Assembly: GCA_946479705.1 (NCBI GenBank)
Contig: CAMLHI010000021.1
Span: 1-16,249, forward strand
Origin: an uncultured Oxalobacteraceae bacterium
GTDB lineage: Bacteria; Pseudomonadota; Gammaproteobacteria; Burkholderiales; Burkholderiaceae
Reading direction: 5' to 3'
DNA length: 16,249 nucleotides
The position numbers and the translations under genes are program-made. The notes below the pieces were generated by a model. The model did no database searches and was not told where the DNA came from. It was given only the letters and a program-made list of their open reading frames with translations. This document shows positions 8,971-16,037 of this stretch, one piece after another; positions within the stretch are counted from its first letter, which is position 1; each line of letters opens with the position of its first letter.

Positions 8971-10317
8971 ATGAAGCGCCTATCCATCGTGCGCCGGCGG
9001 CTGCTGGCGGCCTGTCTTGTCCTGCTGGGGCTGTGTATCGCCATACCGCCCGCGGCGGCGGACGAAACCTGCAATTCCCCCTATCTGGCCAGCCTGATCA
9101 AAGGGCAGGAAGACTACCTGCACGTGTGGACGCTCGGGGTCGAAGGCCTGGGCGACGGCAAGGACAAGCTCGTCACCATCGACGTCAATCCCCAGTCGGC
9201 CAGCTACGGCAAGGTGGTCGACACGGTCTCGGTGCCCGGGCGCGGCGAAGCGCACCACATGGGCTTTACCGACGACCGCAAATACCTGTGGGCCGGCCGG
9301 CTCGACGATTCCAGCATCTTCGTGTTCGACGTCGGCACCAATCCCGCCAGGCCCAAGCTGGTCAACACCATTACCGACCTGGCGCAAACGAGCGGCTATG
9401 CCGGGCCGCATACCTTCTACCCGATCCCCGGGCGCATGCTGATCGGCAGCCTGTCCAACAGCAAGGACCACGGCGGCACGACCGGGCTGGCGGTGTACAA
9501 CAACCAGGGCAAGTTCGTCGCGCGCCATGCCCTCCCCACCGGCACCGTGGGCGGCGTGGCCGGCGACGGTTACGGCTACGACATCGCCATCAATCCGCAA
9601 AAGAATGTCATGCTGACTTCCAGCTTCACCGGCCAGCGCAACTACATGACGGAGCTGGGCAAGCTGATCGCCAATCCGGCGGCCATGAAGCAGTTCGGCA
9701 ACACCATGGTGCTGTGGGACGCCAAGACCATGAAGCCGCAGAAAGTGTTCAACACTCCCGGCGCCCCGCTGGAAATCCGCTGGTCGCTCAACGATGGCGA
9801 CAATTGGGCCATCACCGCCTCGGCGCTCACCTCCAGGCTCTGGCTGGTCAAGCAGGATGCCAAGGGGGAATGGCAGGCCCGGGACGTAGCGGCCATCGGC
9901 GACCCGGCCAAGACCCCGCTGCCGGTGGACATCTCCATCGCGGCCAACGGCAAGAGCCTGTGGGTCAACACCTTCATGGATGGCAAGACGCGGCTGTTCG
10001 ACCTGAGCAATCCGGAGGCCCCTAGGCAGGTCTATGAAAAAGTCACGGGCAAGCAGGTCAATATGATCAGCCAGAGCTGGGACGGCAAGCGTGTGTACGT
10101 CAGCAGCAGCCTGCTGGCCAACTGGGACAAGCAGGGCGCCGACGACGAGCAGTTCGTCAAGCTGTTCAGCTGGGATGGCAAGGACCTGAAGGAGCAATGG
10201 AAGATCGACTTCACCAAGGAAAAACTGGGCCGCGCTCACCACATGAAGTTCACGGCCAAGCCGGGCAGTGCGGTGGCCATCGATGCCGTGGGCCGGCCGG
10301 GCGTGGCGGCGCGCTGA
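8971..10317 (+). CDS. mtoX: Methanethiol oxidase / selenium-binding protein SBP56 family (MtoX-like)
   Basis: This 448-residue exported protein belongs to the SBP56/SELENBP1 family, whose bacterial members (MtoX of Hyphomicrobium) oxidise methanethiol to formaldehyde, sulfide and hydrogen peroxide in a copper-dependent way. It has a signal peptide (residues 1-30, arginines at 8-10, hydrophobic core LLAACLVLLGLCIAI, cleavage near PAAA-DE). The mature protein starts with the family hallmark ETCNSPY, where C34 corresponds to the redox cysteine. It then shows YVWTLG-type sequence (HVWTLGVEGLGDGKDKL), H95/H96 in GEAHHMGFTDD, LWAGRLDDS, GGTTGLAVYN and H423/H424 in RAHHMKF. The paired histidines are the probable copper ligands. 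The ATG at 8971 is set by GGAGGA five bases upstream. The next gene encodes a SCO-type copper protein, as in known mtoX loci. No MauG gene is in the window. A generic selenium-binding label is the alternative. Confidence 0.88.
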   Translation: MKRLSIVRRRLLAACLVLLGLCIAIPPAAADETCNSPYLASLIKGQEDYLHVWTLGVEGLGDGKDKLVTIDVNPQSASYGKVVDTVSVPGRGEAHHMGFTDDRKYLWAGRLDDSSIFVFDVGTNPARPKLVNTITDLAQTSGYAGPHTFYPIPGRMLIGSLSNSKDHGGTTGLAVYNNQGKFVARHALPTGTVGGVAGDGYGYDIAINPQKNVMLTSSFTGQRNYMTELGKLIANPAAMKQFGNTMVLWDAKTMKPQKVFNTPGAPLEIRWSLNDGDNWAITASALTSRLWLVKQDAKGEWQARDVAAIGDPAKTPLPVDISIAANGKSLWVNTFMDGKTRLFDLSNPEAPRQVYEKVTGKQVNMISQSWDGKRVYVSSSLLANWDKQGADDEQFVKLFSWDGKDLKEQWKIDFTKEKLGRAHHMKFTAKPGSAVAIDAVGRPGVAAR

Positions 10318-10340
10318 AGGAAGTGATTTTCGGCACGGGC

Positions 10341-11060
10341 ATGCTTGATCGCATCCGCGCGGCGCTCGACAGCGTTCGCTTTGGTATCTGCCTCGGCATC
10401 GTCCTTGGCACCAGCATCGGCTTAGCTTGGGCGGGGCCATTGGACGCGCCGGCCGCCAGGCCGCGCCAGCAGTTCGTGGCGCCGGGGCCGGGCAGTTATG
10501 TGCTGCATACCATCCAGCCGGCCGCGGACGGTAATGTGCTCGACAGCGATGGGCGCAGCGCTCGCCTGAAACAGTACATGATCGGCAAGGTCACCTTGCT
10601 CAGTTTCATGTACACCTACTGCGTCGATCCCGTAGGTTGTCCGCTGGCGTTTCAAACCTTCAGCGACTTGCGCGAGCGCTTGCTGGCCAGGCAGGCGCTG
10701 GCACGCAGGGTGCGCCTGGTGAGCCTATCCTTCGACCCGGGCAACGACACCCCGCAAGCCATGCGCGCCTATGCGGGCAAGCTTGCCGATCCGGCCAGTC
10801 CCTTGCGCTGGCACTTCCTGACCACGCGCTCGGTCGGCGAACTCAAGCCGATCATCGACGCCTTTGGCCAGGACGTGTCGGTCACCCTCGACGCACAGGG
10901 CAAGCCCACGCGCCTGCGCAACCACCTGCTCAAACTGTTCCTGATCGATACGGCCGGCCAGGTGCGCGAAATCTACACCACTGCCTATCTGATGCCGGAC
11001 GTGCTGTTCAACGATATCCAGACCTTGCTGCTCGACGCGCCCGCCGGCCCGGCCCGGTAG
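10341..11060 (+). CDS. SCO1/SenC family copper protein with CX5C motif
   Basis: This 239-residue thioredoxin-fold protein probably delivers copper to, or maintains thiols in, the upstream MtoX-like oxidase; SCO proteins are otherwise known for cytochrome oxidase CuA assembly. Residues 14-32 form a hydrophobic signal or membrane anchor, so it acts in the periplasm. The metal site is FMYTYCVDPVGCP with C94 and C100, and the distal ligand H195 lies in RNHLLKLFLID. The SLSFDPGNDTP segment (128-138) is family-typical. Canonical SCO proteins have CX3C; here five residues separate the cysteines. The start at 10341 lies 23 bases after the mtoX stop and lacks a strong ribosome site. A GTG at 10323 just after GAAGGAA is an alternative, giving six extra residues. 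The two genes are very likely one operon. Confidence 0.88.
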   Translation: MLDRIRAALDSVRFGICLGIVLGTSIGLAWAGPLDAPAARPRQQFVAPGPGSYVLHTIQPAADGNVLDSDGRSARLKQYMIGKVTLLSFMYTYCVDPVGCPLAFQTFSDLRERLLARQALARRVRLVSLSFDPGNDTPQAMRAYAGKLADPASPLRWHFLTTRSVGELKPIIDAFGQDVSVTLDAQGKPTRLRNHLLKLFLIDTAGQVREIYTTAYLMPDVLFNDIQTLLLDAPAGPAR

Positions 11061-11186
11061 CCCAAGTCGCGCCGCTGAGCGCGGCGACCGCGCAACACCG
11101 GCCAGATATACCCGTGCACGATTGAAAACCTGTCATGGTTATCAATTAAACTTCCTTGTTCAATTGCTCTCGTGCCGAGGTCGACC

Positions 11187-11927
11187 ATGCCGCAATGCAT
11201 TTCCCCTATCGCCAGCCTGGTGCTGGCCGCCGCCGCTGCAAGCGTCGCCCCGGCGCAGGCCCAGTCGGCCTCCGCCCAAGCCTCGCTCGCCCAGCTCGCC
11301 TTCGAGCTGGTCGATCTCGACCCGAACGACGGCATCACGCCGGCCATGCACATCACGTCAACGCAGACCAGGAGCCAGAGTTCTTACGGCACCTTGTCCA
11401 TGCAAATCGAAGACGACACGATTTACGCCGCGGGCACCAGCAGTGTGACCCGGTCCTTCGGCCAGGCCACCACCAGCGGCGGGGCGGACCCTTGGACCTC
11501 GGCGGCCAGCTATACCGATCCGTCGCTGCCCAATGTCTATTTCAAGTCATGGAATCTGACCGAGATCCACTTTACCCTGACGCCGTACTCTGAGCTACTC
11601 GTCACCGCCGAGGTCAGTGTGGACGCCAGCGATGCCGGCGGCATCAGTGCGGCCTCGTCCAAAGCCTACTTCAGCGGCTGGCTCAACGCCGAGCTTTTAT
11701 ACAACTTCTGCGTCAATGGGACCTATGCCTACGACACCAGCGTCAGCCGCAGCATTGGCGGCCGCTTGCAATCCGGCGCCGAGGCCGTGACCGGAGGGCT
11801 GGGTCTGGTGACGGAGGCGGTGGTCCAGCTCTCGCCGGTGCCTGAACCTGCCAGCGTGGCAATGCTGCTGGCAGGCTTGGCGGTGGTGGGCGCGAGCGTG
11901 CAAGGCCGGCGCCGGCGAGGAGCTTAG
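11187..11927 (+). CDS. PEP-CTERM sorting domain protein of unknown function
   Basis: This 246-residue secreted protein starts with a signal peptide (residues 1-26, IASLVLAAAAASVAPAQAQ) and ends with a PEP-CTERM signal: VPEPAS at 218-223, hydrophobic VAMLLAGLAVVGA, then an arginine-rich tail (RRRR). Such proteins are recognised by exosortase (EpsH/XrtA type), processed and released to the exterior or exopolysaccharide matrix. The central region is rich in Ser, Thr, Ala and Asp with probable beta structure and matches no domain I recognise. The ATG at 11187 is favoured by GAGG six bases upstream; a GTG at 11172 is also in frame. No exosortase gene is nearby, so it must be encoded elsewhere. It shares four bases (TTAG) with the end of the HDOD gene. 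Confidence 0.87.
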   Translation: MPQCISPIASLVLAAAAASVAPAQAQSASAQASLAQLAFELVDLDPNDGITPAMHITSTQTRSQSSYGTLSMQIEDDTIYAAGTSSVTRSFGQATTSGGADPWTSAASYTDPSLPNVYFKSWNLTEIHFTLTPYSELLVTAEVSVDASDAGGISAASSKAYFSGWLNAELLYNFCVNGTYAYDTSVSRSIGGRLQSGAEAVTGGLGLVTEAVVQLSPVPEPASVAMLLAGLAVVGASVQGRRRRGA

Positions 11928-12724
11928 GCAGCCGCCGAGAAGGTGCTGTGCGCGGGGAATTTCTTTTTCATCCAGGCGCGGTCGACCTGCAACGCCTGCA
12001 TGACATCGTCGGGCAAGGTATCGATGATGTCCGGATCGTCACTGGGCGTGTCGGCCAGGCGGCTGGCCAGGTGCACCACCCCGGCCAGCTGGCTGAAGCG
12101 CGGTGCGGCCATCGGGTCGGACGACCATTCCAGCGCTTCCACGATGGCCTTGGGGAAGTTCCAGCGGCGGCACAGTTCGGCCGTGATCTGGCCTTCGGAA
12201 AAGCCCAACAGGCGCTGTTCGCGCTGCCAGCGCGCGCCGGGCAGATGCGGCAATTCCTCGATCTCGGCGAAGGCGCTTGGCGCGGCCTGGTAGATCAGCA
12301 GTTCGCCCAGGCGCACCATCATGCCGCCCAGCCAGGCATCCTGGCCATCGGCCCCCAAGCCGCCCGCCAGCCACTTGGCGTAGCCGGCGCAAGCCATGCT
12401 GCTTTTCCAGAATTCGTCAGTGTCGAGTCCGGGCAAATCGGGGAAGGTTTCGGCGAAGCAGGCCGCCAGCGCCAGAGTGCGCACATGCGCCATTCCGGCC
12501 ATGGCGATGGCATCGTCGAGCGAGCGCACTTCACGGCTGGCGCCGAAGCGCGCGCTGTTGGCCAGACGCAGCAGCTTGGCCGTCAGCGAGGGATCGCGCG
12601 CGATCAGCGCGCTGATTTCCTTGGCGGAGACGTCCTCGTTGTCGAGCGACTGGATCAATGCATGGGCCACCTCGGAAATCACAGGCAGCTTGACGTTTTG
12701 GAAGAAAGTAGACAGATCGGACAT
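11924..12724 (-). CDS. HDOD domain-containing protein
   Basis: This 266-residue cytosolic protein has an HDOD domain over about residues 10-210: LPVISEVAHALIQSL, ISALIARDPSLTAKLLRLANSARFG, SLDDAIAMAGMAHVRTLALA, and the later LLGFSEGQITAELCRRWNFP. HDOD proteins are related to HD phosphohydrolases but usually lack catalytic residues, and they take part in signalling, often with cyclic-di-GMP or two-component systems. No further output domain is fused here. AGAGGAA precedes the ATG at 12724. It is divergent from the ankyrin gene across 123 bases that hold a perfect dyad, and converges with the PEP-CTERM gene with a four-base overlap. Confidence 0.92.
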   Translation of the reverse strand: MSDLSTFFQNVKLPVISEVAHALIQSLDNEDVSAKEISALIARDPSLTAKLLRLANSARFGASREVRSLDDAIAMAGMAHVRTLALAACFAETFPDLPGLDTDEFWKSSMACAGYAKWLAGGLGADGQDAWLGGMMVRLGELLIYQAAPSAFAEIEELPHLPGARWQREQRLLGFSEGQITAELCRRWNFPKAIVEALEWSSDPMAAPRFSQLAGVVHLASRLADTPSDDPDIIDTLPDDVMQALQVDRAWMKKKFPAHSTFSAAA

Positions 12725-12783
12725 GGGTTCCTCTCAATGGGCTTTGCGCATGGTGAAACCTAGTCTACGCTCGAAGATGCTTT

Positions 12784-12802
12784 GTGCAAACTAAATTTGC
12801 AC
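12784..12802. promoter_or_regulatory. Perfect inverted repeat GTGCAAA-N5-TTTGCAC between HDOD and ankyrin genes
   Basis: Seven-base arms at 12784-12790 and 12796-12802 flank CTAAA. The dyad is about 60 bases upstream of the HDOD start. On the minus strand, TTGCAC with a 16-base spacer to TAGACT could be an overlapping weak promoter. The size and symmetry suit a dimeric repressor operator. The binding protein is unknown. Confidence 0.4.
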
Positions 12803-12847
12803 GGCGCCGTTGCCACCGTTGAAACGGGCGTAGCAAGATGATCGGAA

Positions 12848-13432
12848 ATGCTATGGTGGCGGCTCGACGATTCATCGACGGGGCGACACCATGACCATGC
12901 AGGATGCCAACGCACAGCCGGCCGCGGGCCACCCGTCCATGGACCGGACACCCTGGCCTTCCTGCAAGGCGTACTCGAACTGGTGCGCGCCGGCGACGCC
13001 GAACGGCTGGCGCCCTTGCTGGAGCGCGGCGTGCCGCCCAATCTGCGCAATGGACGCGGTGACAGCTTCCTGATGCTGGCCAGCTACCATGGCCACCTGG
13101 AGGCGGCGCGCGTGCTGCTCGAGCATGGAGCCGATCCGGAACTGCTCAACGACATGGGCCAGACCCCGATCCTGGGCGCGGCCTACAAGGGCAAGCTGCC
13201 GATGGTGGAATTGCTGCTTGAGCACGGCGCCAGCGTCGAAGGCATGGCGCCGGACGGCAAGACCGCGTTGATGATGGCGGCGATGTTCAACCGGGTCGAG
13301 ATTGTCAAGCTGCTGATCGCGCGCGGCGCCAATGTCGGCGCGCGCGAATCGAAAGGCCTGTCGGCGCTGGACCTGGCGCGCAGCATGGGCGCCGCCGATA
13401 CCGCGGCCCTGCTGGAAGCGGCCCTTCCCTAG
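12848..13432 (+). CDS. Ankyrin repeat protein, probably frameshifted near its start
   Basis: The open frame encodes an ankyrin-repeat protein. From LAFLQGVLELVRAGDAERLAPLL it has about four repeats: GDSFLMLASYHGHLEAARVLLEHGADP, GQTPILGAAYKGKLPMVELLLEHGASV, GKTALMMAAMFNRVEIVKLLIARGANV and GLSALDLARSMGAADTAALL. These form a protein-binding solenoid; the partner is unknown. The first 34 residues from the ATG at 12848 look non-coding. In another frame, an ATG at 12891 reads MTMQDANAQPAAGHPSMD with 16 of 18 codons ending in G or C. A one-base change around 12945-12956 would join that start to DTLAFLQ. The real gene is therefore likely 12891-13432 with a frameshift or sequencing error. No secretion signal is seen. 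The stop overlaps the protease stop (CTAG). Confidence 0.8.
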   Translation: MLWWRLDDSSTGRHHDHAGCQRTAGRGPPVHGPDTLAFLQGVLELVRAGDAERLAPLLERGVPPNLRNGRGDSFLMLASYHGHLEAARVLLEHGADPELLNDMGQTPILGAAYKGKLPMVELLLEHGASVEGMAPDGKTALMMAAMFNRVEIVKLLIARGANVGARESKGLSALDLARSMGAADTAALLEAALP

Positions 13433-14145
13433 TGCTTCTCGACCCCGGCCAGCATGTCGTGCAGGTCGTAGCTCATGATGGCAAGGAACACCACCAGGCC
13501 AAGGTACATGACTGCGTAGTTGATCCGGGTCGCCTGTGCCACCTCGTAGTAGCCCGGCGGCGCGTCCGGATCGCCGGCGATGGCTTTCTTGAGCTGCGGG
13601 TAGGCCAGGATAGCCACAAGGATCAGCATCGGGCTGGGGCGGTAGAAGAACAGCGCCGCCAGCAGCGGCACGCCGGCCAGCCACAGCTTGGGAGAAACGA
13701 TGGCGGTGATGCGCCCGCCGTCGAGCGGAGCGATCGGGATCAGGTTGAACAGATTGAGCATGCAGCCCGAGTAGGCCAGGGCCAGCAGCAGATTGCTGTC
13801 GGCCTGGCGCGCCACGAAGTAACAGGCCAGCGCCGCCGCTGTGCCCGCCAGCGGCCCGGCGAAGCCGACATACGCCTCGGTTTCCACGTCGTGCGGCAAT
13901 TCCTTCAGCTCGATCCAGGCCCCCACGAAAGGAATGAAGGTGGGCGCCCCCACGTCCAGCCCGCGCTGGCGCGCCGCCAGGTAATGGCCCATCTCGTGGA
14001 TCAGGATCAGCAGCACGAAGCCGATGGCATAGCGCCAGCCGAACACCCAGCTGTACACCAGCATCGACAAGAGCATGGTGCCGCCGGTGGTGAGCAGCTT
14101 GCCCATTTTGCCTGCAGCGAGCAGCCACACCAGAAGTTTGCCCAT
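13429..14145 (-). CDS. Site-2 protease family (M50) membrane metalloprotease
   Basis: This 238-residue polytopic membrane protein carries the intramembrane zinc-protease signatures. HEMGH at 50-54 gives H50, E51 and H54, and NLIPIAPLDGGR (134-145) gives the third ligand D142. About five to six hydrophobic segments are visible, and there is no PDZ domain. Proteins of this compact type cleave membrane-spanning segments of regulators or process small membrane proteins; the substrate is unknown. The ATG at 14145 has an AAGGCGG ribosome site that overlaps the TAA of the preceding DUF2167 gene (10-base gap), so the two are probably translationally coupled. An internal MGKLL at residue 14 is an alternative start. 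The 3' end overlaps the ankyrin gene by four bases. Confidence 0.93.
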   Translation of the reverse strand: MGKLLVWLLAAGKMGKLLTTGGTMLLSMLVYSWVFGWRYAIGFVLLILIHEMGHYLAARQRGLDVGAPTFIPFVGAWIELKELPHDVETEAYVGFAGPLAGTAAALACYFVARQADSNLLLALAYSGCMLNLFNLIPIAPLDGGRITAIVSPKLWLAGVPLLAALFFYRPSPMLILVAILAYPQLKKAIAGDPDAPPGYYEVAQATRINYAVMYLGLVVFLAIMSYDLHDMLAGVEKH

Positions 14146-14155
14146 GTCCGCCGCC

Positions 14156-15061
14156 TTATTCGGACTTGCTCAAGTCCACCGCGGGGGCTTTCTTTTCGCG
14201 CCCGAGGAATTTGTAGACCGCGCTGACCACTGCGGCGCCGCCGATGATCAAGAGCTTCTTGAAAGCCAGCAGCAGCGCGAACAGCTTGCCGAACAGCCCC
14301 AGCTTGGCGGCCGCGCCGCCGGCCACCAGGGCCGCGAGACCGTATTCGGCGACCTTGTCGGTGCTGCTGTTGAAGTCGGCGTAACGATTGCCTTGGGTGA
14401 AATCGGTAAAGGCGGTGACTTGCTTCATTTCGTTCTTGATCGTGGCGATCTGGCTCATGCCGGCCACCGCGTTGAGCACCAGCACGCCTTCACGGCCGAG
14501 CACGCGGATGTTGTAGTTCAGCCCATCCTCGCCGGTGCCTTCGGTGTGCAGCTGCTGGGCCCAGTAGAGCTTGTGCGAGGCCTGGTCGTAGCTGGGTGCT
14601 TCGGCCCAGCCGACCAGGTTCATCGCCGGGTAGCCGCCGTTCTTGCGTTCCTCATTGCGGCTCGCGGTGCCTTCCTGCATCTGCTTGAGCAGCTCGTCGT
14701 ACTTGATGCTGCTGGCGTCGTCATCCTTGACGTGGCCATCCTTGTCGTAGGTCACCACCACGCCCCAGCCCTCGGGCGACAGCGGATTGACCCCGGCCGG
14801 CAGGATCATTCCCAGGGTCGGGGGCGACGGCGGATTGCCCCAGCCCTCGGTCAGCAGGCGACCCGTGTCTTGCGGCGACAGGTAGCGGAAGGTGGGCGGC
14901 AGGTCGAGGGTGCCGATATCGCCCGGCAGCGTGATCTTGCCGGCCTGCGGCTTAAACGAGGCCAGCAGGGTGGCGCCGGGGCTGTCGGGCGAGTCGGCTG
15001 CACGGACCGGCAACGCGCCGATTGTCATGCAGAGGAGGAAAGCGGCTAATGTGCGCAGCAT
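14156..15061 (-). CDS. DUF2167 domain membrane-anchored protein
   Basis: This 301-residue protein has a signal peptide (residues 1-21, AAFLLCMTIGALPVRA), a DUF2167-type extracytoplasmic domain (about 40-235) and a C-terminal hydrophobic part (about 240-287). Domain landmarks are LPGDIGTLDLPPTFRYLSP, GWGVVVTYDKDGHVKDDDA, PAMNLVGWAEAPSYD, KLYWAQQL and NYNIRVLGREGVLVLNAVA. The C-terminal part forms one or two membrane spans and ends in a lysine-rich cytoplasmic tail. The family's function is unknown. The ATG at 15061 is chosen because GGAG lies five bases upstream; the frame continues to a TTG at 15091. A TATAAT element stands about 30 bases further upstream. It is first in a two-gene unit with the M50 protease. 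Confidence 0.92.
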   Translation of the reverse strand: MLRTLAAFLLCMTIGALPVRAADSPDSPGATLLASFKPQAGKITLPGDIGTLDLPPTFRYLSPQDTGRLLTEGWGNPPSPPTLGMILPAGVNPLSPEGWGVVVTYDKDGHVKDDDASSIKYDELLKQMQEGTASRNEERKNGGYPAMNLVGWAEAPSYDQASHKLYWAQQLHTEGTGEDGLNYNIRVLGREGVLVLNAVAGMSQIATIKNEMKQVTAFTDFTQGNRYADFNSSTDKVAEYGLAALVAGGAAAKLGLFGKLFALLLAFKKLLIIGGAAVVSAVYKFLGREKKAPAVDLSKSE

Positions 15062-15092
15062 AGGGGCTCCAATTTTATTAAATTGAAGCAAG

Positions 15093-15125
15093 ATTATAAA
15101 TCAGAAATATTGCCTTGAATGACAA
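15093..15125 (-). promoter_or_regulatory. Candidate promoter of the DUF2167-M50 unit
   Basis: On the minus strand a perfect TATAAT (complement of 15093-15098) lies in an AT-rich island about 30 bases upstream of the DUF2167 start. TTGTCA (complement of 15120-15125) matches the -35 box in five of six positions, but the spacer is 21 bases, longer than normal. An overlapping weaker -35 (ATTCAA or TTCAAG) at better spacing is possible. The -10 is the convincing part. Confidence 0.45.
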
Positions 15126-15270
15126 ATGTGGCCGACGGGCGGTCGCCCACGCATCAATGATCGCGCGACCCGGACTCGGGCCTGGCGATACTCCCGACGA
15201 GCAGACATACCTCAGGTGTTCCTTTCGCTTGCGTGCTCGCTCATCTGTGGGCGTGGGTCGAACGGTTTCG

Positions 15271-15987
15271 TTAGGCGCTCTGGGCTTGCCCGGCGTGCAC
15301 CACGTTCTTCCGGTCGATCAGCTTGCGGAAGTTCGACAGCGAAGCCAGCTGCATATAAATCGCCTGCAGGTAATTGGCCTTGTGCAGGCGGTCGATGGCG
15401 GCGGCGTCCAGCCCGGCCAGGCGTTCTTCATGGATGGTGTAAAAACCGGCCAGGCGGTTCTGCGAGCCGTCGTTCAGTTCGATGTCGGCCACGAAGGGTT
15501 CCAGCAGCTCATATTCCTGCAGGGCGGCGACGAATCCGGGCATGGTCTCGAAACCCTGGTGGATGTCGAACAGGGCCTGGCTGGCCCGGTCGAGGAATTC
15601 GGTATTGCCGCCATGCTCGAGGAACACGCGCTCGCCTTCGGTGCTGCTCACGCGCGGGTGGTCCAGGTCGATGTGCACCATCAGTTCGTCGCCCTGGCGG
15701 CCGATCATGAAGGGCTGGCGTTCGATCGTCAGCGGCACCAGCGGCACGTCCCAGCCCTTGTCGCTCAGGAACAGGTTTTCGCCATCCTGGAAGCCCAGCA
15801 GGGCCAGCGCGTCGAAACTGCCATCCTGCCCCTTGTGGAACACGATCGGATAGTAGGCCTGCAGGCTGCGAAATTCCGCCGGGAAGGTGTAGGCATACAT
15901 GTCGCGCTCGGTGTACTGCGGGCCATGGGAAGTGATGACGCGCAGGTCCTTGTGATGGACGTTGTTGAGCAGAACTGAATTGGTCAT
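15271..15987 (-). CDS. SapC family protein
   Basis: This 238-residue protein matches the SapC family: an N-terminal block YTFPAEFRSLQAYYPIVFHK, ALALLGFQDGENLFL, then WDVPLVPLTIERQPFMIG, and a C-terminal helical part with LAGFYTIHEERLAGL and LHKANYLQAIYMQLASLSNFRKLIDRKN. There is no signal peptide or membrane segment, so it appears cytosolic. The family name comes from surface-array protein work, but its biochemical function in this context is unknown. It lies 50 bases downstream of a tryptophan-halogenase-like gene on the same strand. That pairing recurs in TonB-receptor-linked loci of Caulobacter, Xanthomonas and relatives. A GAGACGA sequence upstream of the ATG may serve as ribosome site. 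Confidence 0.88.
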   Translation of the reverse strand: MTNSVLLNNVHHKDLRVITSHGPQYTERDMYAYTFPAEFRSLQAYYPIVFHKGQDGSFDALALLGFQDGENLFLSDKGWDVPLVPLTIERQPFMIGRQGDELMVHIDLDHPRVSSTEGERVFLEHGGNTEFLDRASQALFDIHQGFETMPGFVAALQEYELLEPFVADIELNDGSQNRLAGFYTIHEERLAGLDAAAIDRLHKANYLQAIYMQLASLSNFRKLIDRKNVVHAGQAQSA

Positions 15988-16037
15988 GGAAATCGTCTCG
16001 CTTTTGTTATGGTGATGAGTGGTGCCGGTAAAACGGT

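Noticed and set aside
8980..10440. A 486-codon minus-strand frame
   Set aside because: It is antisense to the MtoX-like gene, whose signal peptide, ribosome site and family motifs are clear.
11070..11086. Hairpin CGCCGC-TGAGC-GCGGCG after the SCO gene as a terminator
   Set aside because: The stem is only 6 bases and no T-run follows, so it does not qualify as an intrinsic terminator.
15062..15270. A gene or RNA in the longest gap
   Set aside because: Apart from the DUF2167 promoter elements, I see only short GC palindromes (near 15134-15145 and 15170-15180) and no open frame with coding character.
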